This document shows positions 1-4,914 of a stretch of 5,673 nucleotides of DNA, piece by piece. The notes beneath the pieces were generated by a model. That model had not been told where the DNA came from. It saw nothing but the letters and a program-made list of their open reading frames with translations, and did not search any database. The DNA lies in the NCBI GenBank assembly GCA_002451065.1, contig DKBC01000120.1, positions 1 through 5,673 on the forward strand, read 5' to 3'. The translations under genes and the position numbers were made by a program. Position 1 is the first letter of the stretch. Every line of letters starts with the position of its first letter. The DNA is from Betaproteobacteria bacterium UBA6910 (GTDB lineage Bacteria; Pseudomonadota; Gammaproteobacteria; Burkholderiales; UBA6910).

Positions 1-12
1 CGGTAATCTCAT
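1..12 (-). CDS. start of an unidentified gene, cut by the left window edge
   Basis: An ATG at 12-10 reads M-R-L-P before the window ends. It is called because of the site in front of it: GAGGTGAG at 24-17 on the minus strand is a near-full match to the 16S rRNA tail, and its GAGGTGA core ends 5 bases before the ATG. The preceding 66-residue gene stops 33 bases upstream with no terminator between, so the two are probably co-transcribed, and bcsG lies further upstream on the same strand. The product cannot be named from four residues. Confidence 0.55.
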
Positions 13-45
13 GGGCCTCACCTCGTGCGAGTTGCGGGCAGCGGG

Positions 46-246
46 TTAGCGGCCATCGGGCTCTTCCGACTCAGGACGGCCATTGCTTGGCGCCTTCCGC
101 TTAGGGCGCCGGGAAGCGTTTTTGCTCTCGTCGGCAAAAGTGAAGCGGCCGAACAGGACGCAGCCCTTCATTCCAGGCTCGCAGGGCCGCCCCAGCACCC
201 GCTGGCACTGGCTGTTGAGATCGTAAGGACAGCCCCAGGAGCTCAT
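46..246 (-). CDS. small four-cysteine conserved-type protein, function unknown
   Basis: This is a 66-residue protein. The first 37 residues hold four evenly spaced cysteines (C6, C14, C22, C29; spacings 7, 7 and 6 residues) with a distinctive GRPC-EPGMKGC-VLFGRF core. The last 25 or so are a Lys/Arg/Ser/Pro-rich, probably disordered tail. The core looks like small conserved hypothetical proteins I associate with proteobacteria, but I cannot name a family. Four cysteines suggest a bound metal or two disulfides, which is inference. There is no signal peptide. The start is uncertain: the ATG at 246 has no clear ribosome binding site, and the frame stays open upstream to a TGA at 321-319 with plausible Trp/Asp-rich sequence but no ATG, GTG or TTG. 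It lies 115 bases after bcsG and 33 bases before the next gene. Confidence 0.6.
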   Translation of the reverse strand: MSSWGCPYDLNSQCQRVLGRPCEPGMKGCVLFGRFTFADESKNASRRPKRKAPSNGRPESEEPDGR

Positions 247-297
247 GACGCCGCTGTTTTGGTCCGGAGACCAGTCCCAGTCTAGCAGACAGAAGGA

Positions 298-311
298 AAC
301 CCTGGGATTGC
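298..311. repeat. copy 1 of an exact 14-base direct repeat
   Basis: AACCCTGGGATTGC occurs here between bcsG and the 66-residue gene, and again at 3340-3353, in the same orientation. Both copies lie outside the confidently called genes. The flanking bases differ, so this is a short core match and not a long repeat. Confidence 0.5.
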
Positions 312-361
312 GGGCGTCTCAGCCCCCCGGGGAGGGTGGTTTCGGGGCGCGGCTTGCGCCT

Positions 362-1960
362 TCAATCGAAGGCGCCAAACTCGTGGTGGAGACCGAAGTG
401 CCCTTCGTGCTTGATCGCGGCCAGCTTGTCCGCCGGCTGGGGCAGGGCGCGGTCCGGCAGCCGCGCCCATTGGGTTCCTTGCCTCAGAATGTAGTAGTCG
501 CCGCCGTACTGGGCGACCTGCACGCCTGAGATCTCCGCGAGGAAATCGGTGCGCGGAAGTTCGGTCAGGTCGAGCGCCTTGGCACGGTTGCCGAAGGGCG
601 GGCGCCGCACCGATTCCGCGATCAGCCAGGCGAGCGCCTGGTAGCTGACGGGTTCGTCGATCACGATCTGCTCGGTGCCCCGGTTCCATCTGCCGCCGAT
701 GAATTTCACGGCGGCGGGTACCCGGGTGATCTGGGGCAATGGAATCTCCCTCAGCCCCGAGGCCTGTATGCTCGAACCCTCCACGGCTCCGCCGTGTTCG
801 GCCACCACGATGACCATGGCGTTGCGCCCCGATTTCTCGATCTGATCAAAAAGGCGCTGCATGTTGTCAAAAAGCTTCTCCGCAGCTTCCCGGTAATGGA
901 CTCGGCGCTCCTGCCTGGACGACCCGTCGTCGCTGGCCCAGCGCGTACCTTCGTGCAGCGTGATGGTGTTGTAGTAGAGGACCGCCCGTTTCACTTTGTC
1001 GCCGCTGCGCTGCCGCCACCAGCGGTCGAGCACGCCGTAGCCGTCGAAGATCGGGGAATCGTCAAAGTTGAACTGGCGCACCGGAATTCCTTCGTTGGAC
1101 CCCGGCACGTCCATGTGGCCGAGTTCCTGCGCGAACTTCCCGAAGTCCCCGTACAGGCCGTCGTGATCCATGGCGGCATAGCTGCGGAAACCGTGCTGGC
1201 GCAGGCGGTCGAGAAGGTAGCAGTCCGCGTGGGCGGGGTTCCACAAGTCCCCGTGGGTCGCCTGGCCGCATCCCGCCCGCAGCAGGCGTATGGTCGCCAT
1301 GCTGCTGTAGGAGGTCACGCTGTTGAAATTCGTGAACATGATGTTGAATCCGCTCAGGAACTTGTGGTCGCGCAGGCCCACCGTATCCAGATCGTTCCAG
1401 GAGAGGGAACAGACGTGCAGCAGGATGACGTCGAACGCGGGCGCCCGCGCGCCCTGGAACTGCACCGTGCGGGCCGATTCGGTCACCCGGAACCGCTTTA
1501 CGTTTTCCGCCACCGGCACGTCGGCCTGCCGCAGGCTGGTGGCCGAGGCCGCAGCCACGGCAAATCCGGTGACCGTCAGTACCGCCGCCATGACGCTGCG
1601 GGAGCGGCGAACCAGGAAGCTCACGGCCAGCAGCGCGACCAGGGCCATGGCCGTCATCCAGTCCAGGTAACGGCCGAGGAACTCCACCAGGTATCGAAGC
1701 GAGGGAACCGTAGTCGGGTCGCTCAGGAACTCAATGGCCCGACTGATGGGCGGAAGCCAGGAGTCATGCCAGAACAACAGCGCGGCCGATGCGGCAATCA
1801 ATAGCTGCCGCAGCGCTCTCAGCCCGCGCCGAACCCGGACCGGCTTGGGCATCGGCGCCAGAATCAGGCCCAGGAAGGCCAGATTCCAGAGTGCGTCAAA
1901 GCGCAGATAGCCGGCGAAGAACAGGCCGGCCTTGGCCAAGAGAAGCAGGCACCAGAACAT
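362..1960 (-). CDS. bcsG: cellulose phosphoethanolamine transferase BcsG
   Basis: BcsG is an inner-membrane enzyme of the alkaline phosphatase/sulfatase fold that moves phosphoethanolamine from phosphatidylethanolamine onto glucose units of cellulose in the periplasm. This 532-residue protein has about five hydrophobic segments in residues 3-140, then a periplasmic catalytic domain from about 175. Compared with E. coli BcsG as I recall it, the key residues align with identical spacing: C184 (E. coli C243), nucleophile S219 in T-S-Y-S (S278), H336 in TLHEG (H396), E388-H389 in AEHGG (E442-H443), and the disulfide pair C231/C247 (C290/C306). The strings CSLSW, NFNS-TSYS and IRLLRA-CGQ are shared. 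The start is firm: a TAG directly precedes the ATG, which makes the protein about 25 residues shorter at its N-terminus than the E. coli form. No good ribosome binding site is visible. The tail (about 511-532) is extra and His-rich. No other bcs gene is in the window. Confidence 0.93.
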   Translation of the reverse strand: MFWCLLLLAKAGLFFAGYLRFDALWNLAFLGLILAPMPKPVRVRRGLRALRQLLIAASAALLFWHDSWLPPISRAIEFLSDPTTVPSLRYLVEFLGRYLDWMTAMALVALLAVSFLVRRSRSVMAAVLTVTGFAVAAASATSLRQADVPVAENVKRFRVTESARTVQFQGARAPAFDVILLHVCSLSWNDLDTVGLRDHKFLSGFNIMFTNFNSVTSYSSMATIRLLRAGCGQATHGDLWNPAHADCYLLDRLRQHGFRSYAAMDHDGLYGDFGKFAQELGHMDVPGSNEGIPVRQFNFDDSPIFDGYGVLDRWWRQRSGDKVKRAVLYYNTITLHEGTRWASDDGSSRQERRVHYREAAEKLFDNMQRLFDQIEKSGRNAMVIVVAEHGGAVEGSSIQASGLREIPLPQITRVPAAVKFIGGRWNRGTEQIVIDEPVSYQALAWLIAESVRRPPFGNRAKALDLTELPRTDFLAEISGVQVAQYGGDYYILRQGTQWARLPDRALPQPADKLAAIKHEGHFGLHHEFGAFD

Positions 1961-2018
1961 CTAGTTATTTTTCAAGCAAGCGGGCAACAGTCCGCATTAA
2001 CGGACAAAGGCGGCGAAT

Positions 2019-2047
2019 GTTACACGAAGATGGCCGGCAGGTGCCAA
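2019..2047 (-). promoter_or_regulatory. candidate sigma-70 promoter for bcsG
   Basis: On the minus strand TTGGCA (2047-2042, five of six matches to the -35 consensus) is followed after exactly 17 bases by TGTAAC (2024-2019, four of six to the -10). Predicted initiation is near 2012, about 50 bases before the bcsG start. Just upstream, GCCA and TGGC flank an A/T-only TTTTAAAA core (2042-2061), a small palindrome overlapping the -35 that could serve as an operator. The elements are seen; activity is inferred. Confidence 0.4.
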
Positions 2048-2157
2048 GCTTTTAAAACTGGCAAGTAATACCCCGAAGGAAAGGATCTCCGGCGGACGGG
2101 GATGATGCCGTTCCTGGCCACTCAGGGGAGCAACTCAGGCAGGGCAGGGAAGGGGCC

Positions 2158-2622
2158 TCAGGGCGCGGGCCTGGCTTCGAATCGGGCCAGGGCCTTGCCG
2201 CCGGCGTCGAGCAGTTCCAGGCTCTGACCCGAAATGCGATAGGTGCGGCTGGCGTCGAAGGCGATGAACAGCTTGGACTCCACCTCCATGGCATGAGGCG
2301 GGCCGGCGCGGCGCGTGGCAGCCACCGGGCCGAAGCGGAGCGTTGACCCCGACGCCTGGTAGCTGCCATTGAAGTTGTTCACGGCGCTGTAGCCGGACGC
2401 GCGCTTGTCCGAGCCGTCGAAGCGGATGTGAGCCTCGGGCTCGCCGGCCACGGCCTTCGGCGCCTTGCCGCCGGCATCCACCAGCTTCCAGTAGGTCCCT
2501 TCCAGCGGGGTTCCGGGCGCCTTTTCCGATTGCATGTCGGCGCAGGCAGCCAAGATCCAGACGGCCAGAGCGGCGATGAGCAGCGTCGCGAATCGCTGGG
2601 CGAAAATGTTGCCAAGGATCAT
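2158..2622 (-). CDS. META-domain (HslJ-like) outer-membrane lipoprotein
   Basis: This 154-residue lipoprotein precursor has a basic/hydrophobic leader ending in the lipobox L-A-A-C, with C27 the lipidated residue. Residue 2 of the mature protein is Ala, not Asp, so the outer membrane is the expected site. From about residue 39 it follows the META/HslJ pattern: L-E-G-T-Y-W-K-L (40-47), a DG...SGY...N-x-F-x-G-S-Y block (69-88), L-R-F-G-P-V-A-A-T-R (95-104), then A-M-E-V-E (111-115). META domains are small beta-rich folds, often in lipoproteins linked to stress or motility, without a known enzyme activity. The start at 2622 was chosen because it places the signal peptide correctly; the frame is open 44 codons further upstream, but that part is low-complexity and overlaps the 32-residue ORF. 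The ribosome binding site is weak. V81 and G107 stand where the family usually has cysteines. Confidence 0.85.
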   Translation of the reverse strand: MILGNIFAQRFATLLIAALAVWILAACADMQSEKAPGTPLEGTYWKLVDAGGKAPKAVAGEPEAHIRFDGSDKRASGYSAVNNFNGSYQASGSTLRFGPVAATRRAGPPHAMEVESKLFIAFDASRTYRISGQSLELLDAGGKALARFEARPAP

Positions 2623-2659
2623 GTTTTCTGAAACGTCCGCAGCGGGAATTTCGGGTTGA

Positions 2660-2688
2660 GGGGCACTCCGATCATCCCAGATCGCCCC
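2660..2688 (-). other. nested hairpin between the 32-residue ORF and the META gene
   Basis: On the minus strand GGGGC pairs with GCCCC (2688-2684 and 2664-2660), and inside it CGATC pairs with GATCG around a six-base loop, leaving a small bulge. It starts 4 bases after the 32-residue ORF stop and ends about 38 bases before the META start. There is no T-run after it, so it is not a textbook terminator. It could be a processing site, a weak terminator or a leader structure. Confidence 0.3.
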
Positions 2689-2692
2689 GGAT

Positions 2693-2791
2693 TCACCAAT
2701 AGGGCGGCGCGGCCGGCAGGGTGGGTCTGCAGCGGCAGCGTCCGTTGGCGTCATCCGGGTGCGTCATCTTTCCGCAGGAACCGCAGCGCAT
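2693..2791 (-). CDS. 32-residue zinc-ribbon-like small protein, translationally coupled
   Basis: A short ORF reads M-R-C-G-S-C-G-K at its start and R-C-R-C about ten residues later: a CxxC (C3, C6), twelve residues with one His and two Asp, then CxC (C19, C21), ending in a Pro/Ala tail and Y-W. Four cysteines in two close pairs suggest a minimal zinc ribbon or similar metal site, which is inference. Support for translation: GAGGA sits 5 bases before the ATG and overlaps the TGA of the 74-residue gene, an arrangement typical of translational coupling, and most codons end in G or C like the neighbouring genes. I do not recognise a family. It could be an independent small protein, or the remnant of a C-terminal zinc ribbon once fused to the preceding protein. 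Confidence 0.5.
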   Translation of the reverse strand: MRCGSCGKMTHPDDANGRCRCRPTLPAAPPYW

Positions 2792-2796
2792 CGTGG

Positions 2797-2801
2797 TCCT
2801 C
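2797..2801 (-). promoter_or_regulatory. ribosome binding site overlapping a stop codon
   Basis: GAGGA on the minus strand shares two bases with the TGA (2802-2800) that ends the 74-residue gene, and lies 5 bases before the ATG of the 32-residue ORF. Ribosomes ending the first gene would be placed to start the second. This site is the main reason for calling the 32-residue ORF. Confidence 0.5.
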
Positions 2802-3024
2802 AGGGGAACCGGCGAAAAACCTCCGCCATGCCGCTGGCGCCCAGTTTGGAGCCGGAATGCTTCTTCATGTCGACGGCGTGAGCACCGCCGTCCATGAGCT
2901 GGGCAGGATCATCGGGGCCCTCCCCTGCGGTCACGGTCATCATCCGGTGTCCGATGGTCATGCCGACCCCGCCGAGAGAGCCCCTCCTCGCCAGCATCTC
3001 GATCGCGGTCTCCCAGCTCAACAT
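2800..3024 (-). CDS. 74-residue protein of unknown function
   Basis: The start is fixed by a very strong ribosome binding site, GAGGAGGT (3036-3029), whose core ends 5 bases before the ATG. The protein has no cysteine, signal peptide or membrane segment. Residues 1-14 can form an amphipathic helix (L-S-W-E-T-A-I-E-M-L), followed by a Gly-rich, Met-rich middle (G-G-V-G-M-T-I-G-H-R-M-M, 18-29), an acidic G-E-G-P-D-D-P, and a Lys/Ser/Gly segment ending in F-R-R-F-P. I do not recognise the family. The frame is open far upstream, but that part does not look coding; better coding character upstream lies in another frame (3047-3175), so this may be the rear part of a longer protein of about 124 residues broken by one extra base. 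The 32-residue ORF follows directly. Confidence 0.6.
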   Translation of the reverse strand: MLSWETAIEMLARRGSLGGVGMTIGHRMMTVTAGEGPDDPAQLMDGGAHAVDMKKHSGSKLGASGMAEVFRRFP

Positions 3025-3046
3025 CCGGACCTCCTCGACCTCCCGG

Positions 3047-3175
3047 CCCGAAGCTGGCCATGATGGCGTCGGCGTCGCGGCGGATTCCGGCGTCGGAATA
3101 GCGTTGCGCGACCTCCGCAGGATTGACTCGTTGTCCTTTCTTGGTCGGTGGCGCTTCGCGCAGACCATGGGCCAT
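3047..3175 (-). other. possible displaced N-terminal coding segment (frameshift candidate)
   Basis: Another frame from the ATG at 3175 gives 43 residues that look like real protein: a basic start, then V-N-P-A-E-V-A-Q-R-Y-S and an amphipathic R-R-D-A-D-A-I-M-A-S-F. Its codons from about 3124 on end mostly in G or C. Beyond about 3047 the same frame turns into the Arg/Gly/Asp-rich string typical of a shadow frame. Removing one G from the GGG at 3049-3047 would join it through R-E-V-E-E-V-R to the 74-residue protein, for about 124 residues in all. Either the gene is broken, the assembly has one extra base, or the 74-residue ORF is complete and this is chance. No good ribosome binding site precedes 3175. 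Confidence 0.35.
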
Positions 3176-3358
3176 CCAAGGTATTGGCTCCCCGCATGGT
3201 GGGGAGTTTCGCCAAACCGGATTCCCCCCTTAACGGCGGCAGTTTCCATTCGGAACCAGAGGGTATTCCCGGCCGGATAACGAGCGCGGAGCGAGCCCCC
3301 CACTTCAACTCCAATTGATGCTTTCCCATAAACGCACACAACCCTGGGATTGCAGCCG
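3176..3358. other. intergenic stretch without a recognisable gene
   Basis: All frames give unconvincing protein here. The only clear structure is an inverted repeat at 3189-3207, CTCCCC and GGGGAG around seven bases, lying just upstream of the ATG at 3175. A run of seven Cs (3297-3303 region) and one copy of the 14-base repeat (3340-3353) are also present. I found no convincing -35/-10 pair for the 74-residue gene, although a promoter is expected somewhere here because a terminator closes the upstream unit. Confidence 0.5.
3340..3353. repeat. copy 2 of an exact 14-base direct repeat
   Basis: AACCCTGGGATTGC matches 298-311 exactly and in the same orientation. It lies just past the U-tract end of the terminator at 3359-3381. 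Confidence 0.5.
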
Positions 3359-3381
3359 AAAAAAACCCGCCGCAGCGGGTT
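3359..3381 (-). terminator. rho-independent terminator
   Basis: On the minus strand AACCCGC (3381-3375), loop TGCG and GCGGGTT (3370-3364) form a perfect seven-pair stem that runs into a T-tract: seven consecutive Ts at 3365-3359, two of them in the stem. It lies 20 bases after the stop of the 54-residue gene and is the clearest transcription end in the window. Confidence 0.88.
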
Positions 3382-3401
3382 CTCGAGCAGGGGTAAAGGC
3401 G

Positions 3402-3566
3402 CTAGACCGGTTCCGGTTCCGCGTCCAGCGGTACCGGGACCTGGGGCTCCGTTACCGGGCGGGGCTCCGCATTCCTGGAAGGCACCGTCGCCGGAGGGGT
3501 CTTAACGCGGGCTTGCTGGCGCCTCTGGTCCAGCGCCTCGAACCACATTTCCCATTCCATGCACAT
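3402..3566 (-). CDS. 54-residue protein with aromatic N-terminus and Pro/Glu-rich tail
   Basis: The start is set by a consensus ribosome binding site, AAAGGAG (3580-3574), 7 bases before the ATG. Residues 1-19 (M-C-M-E-W-E-M-W-F-E-A-L-D...) are rich in Met, Trp, Phe and Glu and can form an amphipathic helix; the rest is a Pro-rich, acidic, probably disordered tail with repeated V-P and E-P pairs. I have an impression of similar short proteins beginning M-C-M-E in betaproteobacteria but cannot name a family or function. There is no signal peptide and a single cysteine (C2). A terminator follows closely, making this the last gene of its unit. The frame is open upstream, but the strong site decides the start. 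Confidence 0.72.
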   Translation of the reverse strand: MCMEWEMWFEALDQRRQQARVKTPPATVPSRNAEPRPVTEPQVPVPLDAEPEPV

Positions 3567-3580
3567 GCGGCATCTCCTTT

Positions 3581-3604
3581 CCGGACGGCGTTTCCCTCGT
3601 CCGG
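3581..3604 (-). promoter_or_regulatory. hairpin abutting the ribosome binding site of the 54-residue gene
   Basis: On the minus strand CCGGACG (3604-3598) and CGTCCGG (3587-3581) are perfect seven-base inverted arms around a ten-base loop. The 3' arm touches the first A of AAAGGAG with no gap. In the message this stem would sit next to the ribosome landing site; in DNA it could be an operator. A second inverted pair, CGCGTCC (3662-3668) and GGACGCG (3678-3684), lies about 60 bases upstream and also contains a GGACG core. Confidence 0.42.
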
Positions 3605-3738
3605 TGGGGGTTGGGAGGGCTGCCCAACACTGCTTTGGGCACGCCGCGGACGAATTGGTTTCGCGTCCCCCCATCGCGGACGCGGCGCCCCGCGTTGCGA
3701 GCAGCCGGCCGGGGGCAGGAGGACCGATGCGGGCGGGC

Positions 3739-4146
3739 TCAACTCTTTTGGGCCGGCACCTCCTCCAGACTGCAGCCACCACGGAATATGCCGGCGCGGG
3801 AGCCATCTTCCCGCTGCACACTGGTCGCCAACCGCCCGCTGACCCGCCCCAGGGTCGCTTCCTCCACCATGGGTTCGCCACCGGCGCCGGTGACTTCGAA
3901 CCATGCCATGACATGCTGACCGGAGGCCTCGAAGCGGCCCTGGTAATCGGCCGAGTCCACCTTCATCGTCGCCTTGTCGCTTCCAATTATGAGAGTCAGC
4001 GTGCGGTTCTGGGGTGAGACCGGCTTGCCGGGGTCCGTCTGGTAGGCGCCGTGGCACCGCCACACTTCCGGCAGGGGCGCCGGGTCGGCGCGGGCAGTGC
4101 CCGAGAGGGTGGCGGCAAGAAGCAGGAGCAGCGGGAGATTGCGCAT
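3739..4146 (-). CDS. exported protein of unknown function with two cysteines
   Basis: This 135-residue protein has a classic Sec signal peptide: M-R-N, a Leu-rich core at 4-10, and an A-R-A cleavage site after residue 20. The mature part carries two cysteines, C31 in V-W-R-C-H-G near its start and C125 in F-R-G-G-C-S near its end, which could form a disulfide in the periplasm. Between them are alternating polar/hydrophobic stretches (T-L-T-L-I-I, A-T-M-K-V-D, H-V-M-A-W-F-E-V) suggesting a beta-sandwich or barrel, but I do not recognise the family. The ATG at 4146 lacks a clear ribosome binding site; a GTG five codons upstream in frame would lengthen the signal peptide slightly. It lies 59 bases after the adenosine-specific kinase gene and is probably in the same transcript. 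Confidence 0.78.
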   Translation of the reverse strand: MRNLPLLLLLAATLSGTARADPAPLPEVWRCHGAYQTDPGKPVSPQNRTLTLIIGSDKATMKVDSADYQGRFEASGQHVMAWFEVTGAGGEPMVEEATLGRVSGRLATSVQREDGSRAGIFRGGCSLEEVPAQKS

Positions 4147-4205
4147 CGAGTCAGGTTTCACGAAAAATTGCGGAGCGGGGAAGTCCCGGTCACGCTCGGG
4201 CCGCC

Positions 4206-4691
4206 TCAAAGTTTGTATCCGATTTGCCGCAGGAGTTCCTTCCGCCATTGGATGTCCGCGTCGCCCTCGACACCCTTGGGGCTGGACCCGTCCACCACCC
4301 CCAGGATGCCGCGCCCCTGATCGGTCTGGGCCAGGACCACCTCTGTGGGATTGGCGGTGGCGCAAAAGATGCGGCACACCTCGGGAACCGCCTTGACGGT
4401 GTTCAACACGTTCACCGGGAAGAAGCCGCTGCCGAGAAAGACGATGAAGGAATGTCCCGCCCCGAGGGCGGACGCGTTCTTTTTCGCCAGCTCGATCATG
4501 GCGGGATCGGTCCCCGACCAGCGTACCAGGCACTTGCCGGAGGCCTCGCAGAAGGCAAGCCCGAATTTGATGCCCGGTACCGCCCCCACCAGGGCCTCGT
4601 GGATGTCTTCCACCGTCTTGATGAAGTGGGTCTGGCCGAGGATGAAGTTAGCGTCCTCCGGCTTTTCGATCCTGACGGTGATGAATTCCAT
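4206..4691 (-). CDS. adenosine-specific kinase family protein (DUF355)
   Basis: This 161-residue cytoplasmic protein matches the adenosine-specific kinase family (Pfam PF04008) along its full length. Recognisable blocks, in order: L-G-Q-T-H-F-I-K-T-V-E-D (18-29), V-P-G-I-K-F-G-L-A-F-C-E-A-S-G (38-52), G-A-G-H-S-F (77-82), V-N-V-L-N-T-V-K-A-V-P-E-V-C-R-I-F (93-109), A-T-A-N-P (111-115) and G-R-G-I-L-G-V-V-D-G (126-135), ending in G-Y-K-L. The length is normal and nothing is missing. The family name rests on work on an archaeal member; the role in bacteria is poorly defined, so kinase activity here is inferred by homology. The ATG at 4691 matches the family N-terminus, although the ribosome binding site (GGA, 8 bases upstream) is weak. 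A perfect TATAAT lies 43 bases before the start. Confidence 0.92.
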   Translation of the reverse strand: MEFITVRIEKPEDANFILGQTHFIKTVEDIHEALVGAVPGIKFGLAFCEASGKCLVRWSGTDPAMIELAKKNASALGAGHSFIVFLGSGFFPVNVLNTVKAVPEVCRIFCATANPTEVVLAQTDQGRGILGVVDGSSPKGVEGDADIQWRKELLRQIGYKL

Positions 4692-4726
4692 GCGGAAATC
4701 CGGCGTGGGTGGGCAGTGGGTTCGGT

Positions 4727-4745
4727 GGTCGGTATTATAGCGACC
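4727..4745 (-). promoter_or_regulatory. promoter -10 within a palindrome, for the kinase gene
   Basis: The minus strand has a perfect TATAAT (4739-4734), predicting initiation near 4727 and a leader of about 36 bases. It is enclosed by an inverted repeat, GGTCG (4745-4741) and CGACC (4731-4727) with nine bases between, so a dimeric repressor bound there would cover the -10. No good -35 is found 16-18 bases upstream. Confidence 0.5.
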
Positions 4746-4773
4746 GCGAGAAGGATTGAGACGCAAAGCGGAT

Positions 4774-4799
4774 GCCGGCCGAACGTAGCCCCGCCGGCC
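4774..4799. repeat. paired GCCGGCC motif
   Basis: GCCGGCC occurs at 4774-4780 and again at 4793-4799, a 19-base period. Because GCCGGC is self-complementary the two copies can also form a hairpin. It lies between the 91-residue gene and the kinase promoter. There is no T-run after it. Confidence 0.35.
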
Positions 4800-4879
4800 C
4801 GGGACACGCTCGAGGGGCCGCGGCGGCGCGCGAGTGTTTTCTGCGGGTGGTAAATGCCCCGGTGGCGGATGCGGTCGAC

Positions 4880-4899
4880 GAGGCGAAAGGCGCCGCCTC
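4880..4899 (-). other. hairpin after the 91-residue gene
   Basis: On the minus strand GAGGCG (4899-4894) and CGCCTC (4885-4880) form a perfect six-pair stem with an eight-base loop, 15 bases after the stop at 4915. No T-tract follows. It may help end or stabilise the transcript. The rest of 4747-4914 shows nothing that looks coding. Confidence 0.3.
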
Positions 4900-4914
4900 A
4901 GCGCGCGATACGGG

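Noticed and set aside
794..1804. Long plus-strand open frame of 336 codons
   Set aside because: It lies wholly antisense to bcsG, whose catalytic residues are all intact. The translated product is Val/Arg/His-rich with no recognisable motif, as expected for an antisense frame of a GC-rich gene.
3189..3207. Inverted repeat CTCCCC/GGGGAG as a terminator
   Set aside because: The stem is short. On the minus strand no T-run follows; on the plus strand there is a short TTT but no gene for it to end.
3025..3339. Upstream extension of the 74-residue frame to an ATG at 3339
   Set aside because: The extension has poor coding character and no ribosome binding site, whereas GAGGAGGT marks the Met at 3024.
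3452..4063. Minus-strand 203-codon frame overlapping the exported and 54-residue genes
   Set aside because: It is in a different frame from two genes with a signal peptide and a consensus ribosome binding site respectively; composition is Arg/Gly/Pro-rich shadow type.
4014..4853. Plus-strand open frame of 279 codons
   Set aside because: It is antisense to the adenosine-specific kinase and the exported-protein gene, both firmly supported; its product has no domain pattern.
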